IMG/VR virus record: IMGVR_UViG_3300024518_003042
Location: 1-44,721 of that record
Source of the DNA: a virus
Reading direction: 5' to 3' (one strand)
Length of the DNA: 44,721 nucleotides
Part shown: piece after piece, positions 30,974 to 37,524 of the stretch
Layout: each line of letters begins with the position of its first letter
Position numbering within the stretch: position 1 is the first letter of the stretch
Program-made: the position numbers and the translations under genes
Notes under the pieces: model-generated
What the model was told of the DNA's origin: nothing
The model's database searches: none
What the model saw: the letters and a program-made list of their open reading frames with translations, nothing else

Positions 30974-32521
30974 TTAATATAATGCGTATTTAGCATTTAG
31001 ATAATCCCTAACCACATCATGCTCTGCTTCGTTTAAAACTCTGTCATACGTAATTATTTCAGCTAGTTTCATACCACAAGGTGCCCCTCCCCCTCTTATT
31101 CCTATTGCTGCAGGTCCTCCATTAATTGGATTTCCAGGATTTGGATTCAAATTCATTAAAAAATTACCATTCCAATTTGCAGTTGTTTGAATACCAATTC
31201 TTTGATCCCAATCAAATAAATGTGGGTCTGTTACAGGTGTTGATGTAAAAGGGGAAACATCTGTATCTCCCGAACCAAACACTATTTGCATTTTATCTCC
31301 ACCATAACCAAGGGTAACCCAATGAACAGAGGCAAGAGATAATACCGTACCGCCAATGCCCGTTTTTTGTGCTACTATAAAAGCGGTATATGGAACAGTA
31401 AATCTTCCTTGCAAAGGAAAATGTAAACTATCATTGATACCATCAAATTCTATACAAGGCATATTGTTTGAACCAAAACCACTATCTCTATATATAGGTT
31501 GATTTAAAAGAGTACTTTGTTCAAAATCATATCCGTTACCAGCCAGATTTTCTAGAAAATAAACAGGGTCTGCATTTGTAGGTTCTCCGGTATTAACCCC
31601 ATCAGTAGCATTTACCCATAGTTGTACTCCTGTAACATCAGAAAAACTAAGTTTACAATTTACTTTAGGTGTTGCTTCTAACAATGAACCACTACCATAA
31701 CTTGTTATAGGTACATTATTTATGTCATCCACCACTTCAGTATTCCAAACAACTTTAGCAGGACTATAAAATTTAGTTGCGGTTGATTTATGACGTGCTT
31801 CTTTAGGAAGTAACCTACCTTGTAGTGTTAAATCAAACGTTGCTTTAACTAGTCTATCTTCACCTACATTGTTTGTTACTTCAAAGTTAGCACCATCAGT
31901 TTTAACTGTAAATTTAAAAGTTTCTCCCCAAGCAGTATGTGACCAATATAGTATTTGTTCAGCTAAGTGATTTACTTGAGTTGTGTAATCACACCATATA
32001 ATCATATTATAAGTTATGTCTACATAATCAGGTATGTCTACTGAAAAGTATTCTTCAACGGGTTTACTATTTGTTAGTATTGAAAAGGCATCGTAACGAT
32101 TAAATTGTGTATGTTTACGTTTAACTAATGATTGCATTTCTTTAGAATCACTAATCTTGTTAAATATCATTCCGTTACGTGACATACCTGTTCTGTTGAA
32201 TACAATAATAGGAGCTAATGTTTTACCTTTATCGTCTTTCATATATCCATCACGTTGTACACTTGCCCATTTCTCTGGACTTGCATACATTACAGGAACT
32301 TTTACATACTCACCATCTTGTTCTACGTATGGTTCTATGACATTGTCAATAAAACTTTTTATGGCGTGGTCTGTATGATATAATCCTATACTTGGACCTT
32401 TAACATTATCAGTATCTCTACGAGTTTCTTCGGCACGATTTATTTCAACGTCTTTAGAAAACGTTTGTTGTGTGAAGTCAATATCACGTAAGAATTTATT
32501 TACTTTTTCTTGTTTACTCAT
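30974..32521 (-). CDS. gp15: gp15-like tail completion protein fused to a ConA/LamG-like domain (515 aa)
   Basis: Residues about 95-255 (PIIVFNRTGMSRNGMIFNK, DIPDYVDITYNMIIWCDYTTQVNHLAEQI, FDLTLQGRLLPKE) match the tail sheath stabiliser and completion protein of T4-like phages (T4 gp15), normally about 270 residues. Residues about 285-515 form an extra domain with the laminin-G/concanavalin-like pattern (NMPCIEFDGINDSLHF, FTVPYTAFIVAQKTG, then LAEIITYDRVLNEAEHDVVRDYLNAKY). Such domains often bind sugars. The fusion would put a lectin-like domain at the neck of the tail. Start overlaps nothing upstream except the 1-bp junction. Confidence 0.7.
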   Translation of the reverse strand: MSKQEKVNKFLRDIDFTQQTFSKDVEINRAEETRRDTDNVKGPSIGLYHTDHAIKSFIDNVIEPYVEQDGEYVKVPVMYASPEKWASVQRDGYMKDDKGKTLAPIIVFNRTGMSRNGMIFNKISDSKEMQSLVKRKHTQFNRYDAFSILTNSKPVEEYFSVDIPDYVDITYNMIIWCDYTTQVNHLAEQILYWSHTAWGETFKFTVKTDGANFEVTNNVGEDRLVKATFDLTLQGRLLPKEARHKSTATKFYSPAKVVWNTEVVDDINNVPITSYGSGSLLEATPKVNCKLSFSDVTGVQLWVNATDGVNTGEPTNADPVYFLENLAGNGYDFEQSTLLNQPIYRDSGFGSNNMPCIEFDGINDSLHFPLQGRFTVPYTAFIVAQKTGIGGTVLSLASVHWVTLGYGGDKMQIVFGSGDTDVSPFTSTPVTDPHLFDWDQRIGIQTTANWNGNFLMNLNPNPGNPINGGPAAIGIRGGGAPCGMKLAEIITYDRVLNEAEHDVVRDYLNAKYALY

Positions 32522-32751
32522 TATTCAGCCGGGTCTGGAGGAAACCAATCCTCAGTTAATTCTACGCCATTATTGGTAACAGCTAATGGTCCATCATTAG
32601 TACAAGGAACAGCCCATCTATCTTCATTAGGGTGTTGAAATACATCAGAATATTTATCACCGATATATTTAGGTAAATCCTTTTTAAGGTTATACCATTC
32701 CAATTGCCTAGCATCAGCTTCTGCTTCTGTATTGTATATCTCAGCTATCAT
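32521..32751 (-). CDS. Small hypothetical protein (76 aa)
   Basis: I use the ATG at 32751, one base after the stop of the previous gene, rather than a TTG further upstream. The sequence is MIAEIYNTEAEADARQLEW, then a segment rich in Trp, Pro and Asn (RWAVPCTNDG, LTEDWFPPDPAE). It overlaps the stop of the gp15-like gene start by one base. The small size, acidic character and position before a fused lectin-like tail protein suggest an assembly partner, which is speculative. Confidence 0.55.
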   Translation of the reverse strand: MIAEIYNTEAEADARQLEWYNLKKDLPKYIGDKYSDVFQHPNEDRWAVPCTNDGPLAVTNNGVELTEDWFPPDPAE

Positions 32752-32752
32752 A

Positions 32753-33394
32753 CTATATGTTATCAATTTGTTTTAATAGTTCAGAAGATATTTTTATTCT
32801 TCTTCTTCCTATTTCACCCATTTTATCAGGTATATCTTCGTTAACTAACTTAATAGTATCACCACTCATTTCCCAAGGCCCCCAATGTTTTTTAGATACC
32901 ATAAATTTAACTGCTTGTTCTGCAGTGTAATATTTACAATCTTTGGGCGTAACGTTACCAACTTTATAATATAAAGCCTTTGGCATTTCTTGTTTTTTTC
33001 CGTTAGAATGGTCTATTACTTTGTTACCATATTCAACCCAACAATGCCCAAAACGAATACCGGTTAATGGTCCTTGACCATCTACCATACCGTGCACTAA
33101 TTTAGCTTTATTATCTCCAAAGAATTCGTAGATAAGTTTTCCGTTTGCTTGGTAACAATCACCTAATGTAGTTGCTTCTTGTAATGATTCATATCCTGTT
33201 TCAATATCACTTATTTTTTTTTCTTTTGCTCTTCCGGAACCAATTTTAGTTTCCTTACCTTTAGGTCCGTATTTCCAATCTTTACCTTTTTTAAATCCAC
33301 TACCTCCAAAGTCAGACCAACTATTTTTAGAACCAAACGACTGAACATTTTTATCTTCCATCAAGTCTTTTAATATGTCTTTCAGTCTAATCAT
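32753..33394 (-). CDS. Candidate injected cysteine-hydrolase-like protein (213 aa)
   Basis: The start MIKLRDILKDLMED is of the capsid-targeting type. LQE73-A is a possible second processing site. The mature domain has DCYQANGKLI (C80), LVHGMVDGQGPLTGIRFGHCWVEY (H101, H117) and VIDHSNG (D128), a Cys-His-Asp order as in papain-like or transglutaminase-like folds. LVNE-D near residue 184 is a further VNE site. I recall similar LVHG...GHAWVE proteins in bacteria and phages without assigned function. It lies among neck genes, which is unusual for an enzyme. Confidence 0.55.
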   Translation of the reverse strand: MIRLKDILKDLMEDKNVQSFGSKNSWSDFGGSGFKKGKDWKYGPKGKETKIGSGRAKEKKISDIETGYESLQEATTLGDCYQANGKLIYEFFGDNKAKLVHGMVDGQGPLTGIRFGHCWVEYGNKVIDHSNGKKQEMPKALYYKVGNVTPKDCKYYTAEQAVKFMVSKKHWGPWEMSGDTIKLVNEDIPDKMGEIGRRRIKISSELLKQIDNI

Positions 33395-33397
33395 CTA

Positions 33398-33931
33398 TTA
33401 GTCCTTTGGTAAATCTCTATCGTCTTTATTAATACCTGTACGTATTTCCACTAAGTTAATTCTACTACGTCTTGTTATATGTCCACTAAATACAATTGAT
33501 ACGTCCCAGCCCCAATTTTTATGAGTTTCTGTTAAATCAGTGTCAGGATTTTTACCTGAATGATATTGATTGTTAACCACACTATCTAATTCAAAGTATT
33601 CATTGTCCCAAACTATAATATCTCCTACCTCAACATATAAATCTATTAGTTTTAAGTCATCTCTAAGGAAAGCAAACGTTGCTTGACTTGTATAATCAAC
33701 TCCAAATTCATCACCATTCCAACTTTGTGGGTCTCTACCAACTAGTACCGGACATTTAACGGGTTTGTAATATACCTTAGCATCAGACTCACCATATAAG
33801 TTTTGTTCAGTTTCATCTAAAGCAAGTTTGTAAATACCACAATCTTGTTGTATCCACTTGTTTATGAGTTCACGGTTCATTGACCTCATAAAACTAACAT
33901 CTCGTCTACCGCCAAAGAGAGGAGGACACAT
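33398..33931 (-). CDS. gp14: Neck protein, gp14-like (177 aa)
   Basis: The pattern INKWIQQDCGIYKLALDETEQNLYGES, KVYYKPVKCPVLVGRD, then LYVEVGDIIVWDNEYFELDSV fits the second neck or head-completion protein of T4-like phages (T4 gp14), which joins the head vertex to the tail. It follows the gp13-like gene and one small protein, the T4 order. The ATG at 33931 is preceded by CGGAGGT, a strong ribosome-binding site, just after a perfect 12-nt palindrome. Confidence 0.65.
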   Translation of the reverse strand: MCPPLFGGRRDVSFMRSMNRELINKWIQQDCGIYKLALDETEQNLYGESDAKVYYKPVKCPVLVGRDPQSWNGDEFGVDYTSQATFAFLRDDLKLIDLYVEVGDIIVWDNEYFELDSVVNNQYHSGKNPDTDLTETHKNWGWDVSIVFSGHITRRSRINLVEIRTGINKDDRDLPKD

Positions 33932-33942
33932 TATAATACCTC

Positions 33943-33954
33943 CGTAACGTTACG
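33943..33954. repeat. 12-nt perfect palindrome in leader
   Basis: CGTAACGTTACG is a perfect palindrome in the leader of the gp14-like gene, just upstream of its ribosome-binding site. It could be an operator, a small RNA hairpin or chance. Confidence 0.35.
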
Positions 33955-33995
33955 AGTTAATAATAAATGGTTATATAAGTTTTCCCAATTAGGCA

Positions 33996-34292
33996 TTAGC
34001 TCGCTTTATCTATCCAAGTTTTCCAATATCCGGAAGCTTTGTCTAATTTGTCTTTAATACTATTTAATGATGTTTTAAACAAGTCTAATTCAGTAAAACC
34101 AATCCATAAATTCTGTTGTTGTTTGGGAAGTCCTGTTTTAGGTATTAACTTGTTTACCATATTATCAAGTTTGATAATATTAGCTTCTACGTTCCTAACA
34201 GATTTCTGTGTTATCTTAATCTGTTTGTCTAAAGTAAGTAAGTCTTTTACACTAATACCTTGATTTTCTTTTATTAGTTGTTTTAGTTTCAT
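33996..34292 (-). CDS. Candidate internal protein, MKLKQLIKE start (98 aa)
   Basis: It begins MKLKQLIKENQGISVKD, resembling the proposed capsid-targeting starts. The rest is helical (LDKQIKITQKSVRNVEANIIKLDNMV) and ends GYWKTWIDKAS. No family is recognised. It sits between the gp13-like and gp14-like genes with no gap to gp13. Its insertion into the neck operon parallels the 213-aa hydrolase-like gene nearby. Confidence 0.6.
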   Translation of the reverse strand: MKLKQLIKENQGISVKDLLTLDKQIKITQKSVRNVEANIIKLDNMVNKLIPKTGLPKQQQNLWIGFTELDLFKTSLNSIKDKLDKASGYWKTWIDKAS

Positions 34293-34295
34293 ATT

Positions 34296-35456
34296 TTACC
34301 CTATGTAAATCTTTAATGGAATTTTACTCATTTGGTCATTTAGGAACTGTGCTTCTTCCGATGCCTTTTCCATTTGGTTTCTTCTACTTAATGCTTCTAA
34401 ATCAGTTTTAAGTTGTTCTAACAATCTGTCTTTCATTGTCTGTGAATTACTTAATAAATCAGCTCCGTTTAATGTAATGTCTGCGTTTGGAATAGGAATA
34501 CTAGAATACTTACTACGTACCCAACCTAACATTTCCATTACACAAGCTAATCCATAGTCCCATATCCATCTTTGACCTACTGATGTAATACTTCCGTAAG
34601 GAATAAAGTCATATGGTACATTACTAGTATCAGATACTTGACTTCCACTAGTATTATATCGTAATGGGTTAGCTCGTTCTGATTTTAGTATGTATTCAAA
34701 ATGTACTTTAAAGTTTGTGACAGGAATAGGAAATAATTTTAGTCGGTTATCAATTATCTCCCATCCATAATGAGATTTTCTAACTGTATCATTTAATTCA
34801 ATTGCTTGTAGTCTTAATAAATCAGCATACATTGGCATCATTAAGAAAGTTACTGCCGGTGACATTCCACCAAAACCAAATCCTTCCAACATATTTTGTG
34901 AACCAGCTCCTGTATCTAAGAATGGGTCAAAATAACGTTTAATTGCCGGAGGAGCATTATGAAATACTCTTTTAATTTCTATATTATCGTCTGGATGTAG
35001 TGTATCACGGACTAGTTCATTTAAGTCGTAATCTTGTTGACCGGTAACTGCATTAATACTACCCGTTTGCCATTGAACTTGTCCACCAACACCTGCTTCA
35101 CCGCCATAATCTTGTGCTAACGTTACTACAAAGTCTAGATTGTTGGCAACTACTTTACCTGTTAAATCTGTACTTGTAGGAGCTCCGGTAACATACAATA
35201 TATTATCTTTAATATTGCTTTGGTTAACTAAACTACTATATTCTGATATAGCTTCTTCTAAACAAGTGTAAAAGTTTACATCTTGTAATTCTATATCAGT
35301 GATTGGATATCCCAATCTTTGAGCAGCAAAGTTTGCAAACTTATCTGCATCCGTAATAAACGATGCATCTGTATCATATAAACCAAAAGGTGTACTACCT
35401 GATGAAAAACTACTGCTACCAGGCCAGATTGGAATGTTATACTCAGTACCTGCCAT
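34296..35456 (-). CDS. gp13: Neck protein, gp13-like (386 aa)
   Basis: FGLYDTDASFITDADKFANFAAQRLGYPITDIELQ and the following FYTCLEEAISEYSSLVNQSNIKDN match the N-terminal signature of T4 gp13-type neck proteins in marine T4-like phages, usually 270-390 residues. The C-terminus (WVRSKYSSIPIPNADITLNGADLL, LEALSRRNQMEKASEEAQFLNDQMSKIPLKIYIG) also agrees. It seals the filled head for tail joining. Promoter box 35476-35483 and ribosome-binding site AGGAG. Confidence 0.8.
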   Translation of the reverse strand: MAGTEYNIPIWPGSSSFSSGSTPFGLYDTDASFITDADKFANFAAQRLGYPITDIELQDVNFYTCLEEAISEYSSLVNQSNIKDNILYVTGAPTSTDLTGKVVANNLDFVVTLAQDYGGEAGVGGQVQWQTGSINAVTGQQDYDLNELVRDTLHPDDNIEIKRVFHNAPPAIKRYFDPFLDTGAGSQNMLEGFGFGGMSPAVTFLMMPMYADLLRLQAIELNDTVRKSHYGWEIIDNRLKLFPIPVTNFKVHFEYILKSERANPLRYNTSGSQVSDTSNVPYDFIPYGSITSVGQRWIWDYGLACVMEMLGWVRSKYSSIPIPNADITLNGADLLSNSQTMKDRLLEQLKTDLEALSRRNQMEKASEEAQFLNDQMSKIPLKIYIG

Positions 35457-35475
35457 ATTAATCTCCTATTTAGTA

Positions 35476-35483
35476 ATAAATAT
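35476..35483 (-). promoter_or_regulatory. Late-type promoter box for neck operon
   Basis: AATATTTATTAC on the minus strand, at the very end of phoH and 20 nt before the gp13-like start. Confidence 0.5.
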
Positions 35484-36238
35484 TAAGATTTCTTATTTAC
35501 AGTTTCTTTTTCTTCTCGGATTCGTATATATTCCGTTAATATCTCGTCTACTATGCCGTGTCTATGATTCGTTTTTAAATGTACACTATCTAGTTGATTA
35601 ATTTTTCCAACCATTTCTAGTAATTCATTGAATCCGGAATCTTTTTTTCTTTTAAAATCGTTTTGAGCTTCGTCACCACATAGTATCATTTTACTACCTT
35701 TACCTAGGCGAGACAATATCATTTCTAACTGTTCATCTGTAACGTTTTGTGCTTCGTCTACAATAATACAACTATCCACAAAAGTTCTACCTCTCATAAA
35801 CCCAATAGGAACAATACTAATAACACCGTCTTTCAACATTGTGTCAATTTTTTCCTTTTTATACAACAAATGCATATTACCAATGATTGGTGCCATAAAA
35901 GGTTCCATCTTTTCAAATAAATCTCCGGGTAAAAACCCTATATCTTCTTTTGATACCGTACTACGGACTATTACAATACGTTCTATGTCTTTGGTAAAAT
36001 ATTGGTCCAATGCTACTTGACAAGCAACTAAAGTTTTACCACTACCCGCTTTACCTGTAAGAATAGTAATAGCATTTTGTAGTATTACTGCCTTAGCTTC
36101 TTTCTGTTCAGCATTTAATTGGATTTTAAACTTAATTGGGTTCTTAGGTTTTCTTTTGGATTTGTTGGTACCTACTACGTGTCGTACTTTATTATTCTGT
36201 ACTACATCAGTACCATTCAATTCGTGATTTGATTTCAT
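35483..36238 (-). CDS. phoH: PhoH-like P-loop ATPase (251 aa)
   Basis: The Walker A motif GKAGSGKT at 62-69 and Walker B DEAQN at 161-165, with IVRSTVSKEDIGFLPGD and a final KTNHRH, are typical of PhoH. PhoH-family proteins are common in T4-like marine phages; biochemical evidence in bacteria points to an ATP-driven RNA helicase or RNase-linked role, and the phage role is unclear. The N-terminal 35 residues are a basic extension. A late-type promoter box at 36261-36268 precedes it. Confidence 0.9.
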   Translation of the reverse strand: MKSNHELNGTDVVQNNKVRHVVGTNKSKRKPKNPIKFKIQLNAEQKEAKAVILQNAITILTGKAGSGKTLVACQVALDQYFTKDIERIVIVRSTVSKEDIGFLPGDLFEKMEPFMAPIIGNMHLLYKKEKIDTMLKDGVISIVPIGFMRGRTFVDSCIIVDEAQNVTDEQLEMILSRLGKGSKMILCGDEAQNDFKRKKDSGFNELLEMVGKINQLDSVHLKTNHRHGIVDEILTEYIRIREEKETVNKKS

Positions 36239-36260
36239 ATCTATACCTTAATTGTTTAGT

Positions 36261-36268
36261 ATAAATAT
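36261..36268 (-). promoter_or_regulatory. Late-type promoter box for phoH
   Basis: CTTATATTTATACTAAACAA on the minus strand, about 24 nt before the phoH start, with AAGGTAT as ribosome-binding site. Confidence 0.55.
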
Positions 36269-36286
36269 AAGAAAGTTGGAAACTTG

Positions 36287-36433
36287 TTACTTCTTGTGCT
36301 TTGTTTTACGTGAATACGTCTTGTCTGATTTGTGGACTTTATGTGTAGCAGTCCAATGCCCGTTTTGTTCCAATTCGATTTCTCGATTGATACGTTTGTT
36401 GTTGTTTAATATCTGTTGTTTAGTTATTTTCAC
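36287..36433 (-). CDS. Small basic protein, GTG start (48 aa)
   Basis: It starts at a GTG overlapping the stop of the 36-aa gene (GTGA), with GAGGAG upstream. The protein is MKITKQQILNNNKRIN, then EIELEQNGHWTATHKVHK, ending SRKTKHKK. It is strongly basic, likely RNA- or DNA-binding. Family unknown. The overlap and strong ribosome-binding site make it credible despite its size. Confidence 0.6.
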   Translation of the reverse strand: MKITKQQILNNNKRINREIELEQNGHWTATHKVHKSDKTYSRKTKHKK

Positions 36434-36540
36434 ACTATCTCCTCGTATATGTCGTACGGCTCGTTTACTCCGTCTGAGTTATAACGATTTACTGTTATTA
36501 CTTTATACCATACTCCGTCTATTTTTATTATATCGTTCAT
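36430..36540 (-). CDS. Very small protein (36 aa)
   Basis: The ATG overlaps the previous stop as ATGA and the stop overlaps the next start as GTGA, so it is tightly coupled on both sides. The protein reads MNDIIKIDGVWYKVITV, then DGVNEPYDIYEEIV. It is acidic and probably beta-rich. Function unknown. Coupling on both sides supports translation. Confidence 0.55.
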   Translation of the reverse strand: MNDIIKIDGVWYKVITVNRYNSDGVNEPYDIYEEIV

Positions 36541-36905
36541 ACCTCTCCGTTTAATACTTGAATATGTCTGTTAGTAAAATGTGTTAAACTTTCTAAACTA
36601 TGGGCTAACCTAATCGTATCATTAGATTTAAACGCTATTCCATATTGTTTAGTCCAATACTTAATCCTGTCTGTATAGTCCGATTTCCGTTTAGATGTAC
36701 TAACTAAACGTAAATGGGATTCATATACACCAGGATTTTGAGGACTAAGTCCTTTTGTAACAGGAAAATAACAAGGCTCACTAATATTAGCTTTAACACC
36801 ACCTATAACGAATTGTTTACCCAATTTCCAACCGGCACCTGTTACCGATGATGAATTTGAAATACATTCTACTTTATCACCTACTTTGTATTTTGTTTTT
36901 TTCAT
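36537..36905 (-). CDS. Hypothetical protein with SH3-like start (122 aa)
   Basis: Residues 1-70 (YKVGDKVECISNSSSVTGAGWKLGKQFVIGGV, then YFPVTKGLSPQNPGVYESHLRLV) read like an SH3-type beta barrel. Residues 75-122 are basic and helical. It belongs to the early-type island led by the promoter at 37405-37447, with the shared leader TAAGAGTTATGA. Family unknown; a regulatory or nucleic-acid-binding role would fit. Confidence 0.55.
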   Translation of the reverse strand: MKKTKYKVGDKVECISNSSSVTGAGWKLGKQFVIGGVKANISEPCYFPVTKGLSPQNPGVYESHLRLVSTSKRKSDYTDRIKYWTKQYGIAFKSNDTIRLAHSLESLTHFTNRHIQVLNGEV

Positions 36906-36910
36906 AACTC

Positions 36911-37189
36911 TTAATATTTTATATCAATTAAACTTCCGTAATTTGCTGTAAACTCAACTCCATTTTTAGTTAGAACTTCTTGTATCTTTTCAAAATTCTC
37001 TTTGTATCTAACTTCCAATGTGAAGTAGTTCATTCCTCTGCCCGTACTAACCGTGAAGTGACCTTTGTTGGCTTCTTGATACATAAACTTATCACTTCGT
37101 CCATCAAAGTATCTCTCGAAAGTTACTCTTATCAAACCGTTCTCTTTTAACAGTTTCATCGTTGGGCTTATTGTTTTTGTTTTTTTCAT
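36911..37189 (-). CDS. Hypothetical protein (92 aa)
   Basis: A small alpha/beta protein (LIRVTFERYFDGRSDKFMYQEANKGHFTVSTGRGMNYFTLEVRYKENF, ending NYGSLIDIKY). No recognisable motif. It starts at TAAGAGTTATGA directly behind the 63-aa gene, and the same MKKTK start as its downstream neighbour hints at local duplication of the leader. Confidence 0.55.
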   Translation of the reverse strand: MKKTKTISPTMKLLKENGLIRVTFERYFDGRSDKFMYQEANKGHFTVSTGRGMNYFTLEVRYKENFEKIQEVLTKNGVEFTANYGSLIDIKY

Positions 37190-37194
37190 AACTC

Positions 37195-37386
37195 TTAATT
37201 TACTTTAGTTAAATAATCTGAACCTATTGTTGTTTCCAAAATAGTCCAATCTGGAGTTGGAGAAAACTCGTCTTTAAGTTTTAATATTGTTTCTTTTGCT
37301 TCTTTTAATGTATAAAATACACCGCTAGTTCCATACTCAGTGTAACTTTCCATCATTTGTTCCCAATTTAAAATATATACTTTCAT
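37195..37386 (-). CDS. Hypothetical protein (63 aa)
   Basis: First gene of the island behind the palindromic promoter. The sequence (VYILNWEQMMESYTEYGTSGVFYTLKEAKETILKLKDEF) looks like a small alpha/beta domain of the type found in uncharacterised phage early proteins. Family not recognised. The leader is GAACTAGAGTTATGA. Confidence 0.55.
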   Translation of the reverse strand: MKVYILNWEQMMESYTEYGTSGVFYTLKEAKETILKLKDEFSPTPDWTILETTIGSDYLTKVN

Positions 37387-37404
37387 AACTCTAGTTCTTT
37401 AACT

Positions 37405-37447
37405 GTTTTACTATGTAAAAGTACAACATTTTTTTCACAATTCCTAA
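37405..37447 (-). promoter_or_regulatory. Early-type promoter with palindrome
   Basis: TTAGG, 19 nt, TACTTTTAC on the minus strand, with CTTTTAC ATA GTAAAAC (one arm mismatch) at 37405-37421. It follows the capsid terminator and starts the five-gene island. Confidence 0.6.
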
Positions 37448-37466
37448 TTTTTATGTGATTATTTTC

Positions 37467-37496
37467 AAAAAAAAAGACCCACCGAAGTGAGTCTTT
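37467..37496 (-). terminator. Rho-independent terminator after major capsid gene
   Basis: On the minus strand AAAGACTCAC, TTCG tetraloop, GTGGGTCTTT (one G-U pair in RNA), followed by nine T. A strong UUCG-type terminator suited to a highly transcribed gene. Confidence 0.9.
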
Positions 37497-37524
37497 AATT
37501 TTAATAGAATATGTAATCAAATGA

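Noticed and set aside
32752-32766. TTG start for the 76-aa gene before the gp15-like gene
   Set aside because: An ATG one base after the upstream stop is more likely.
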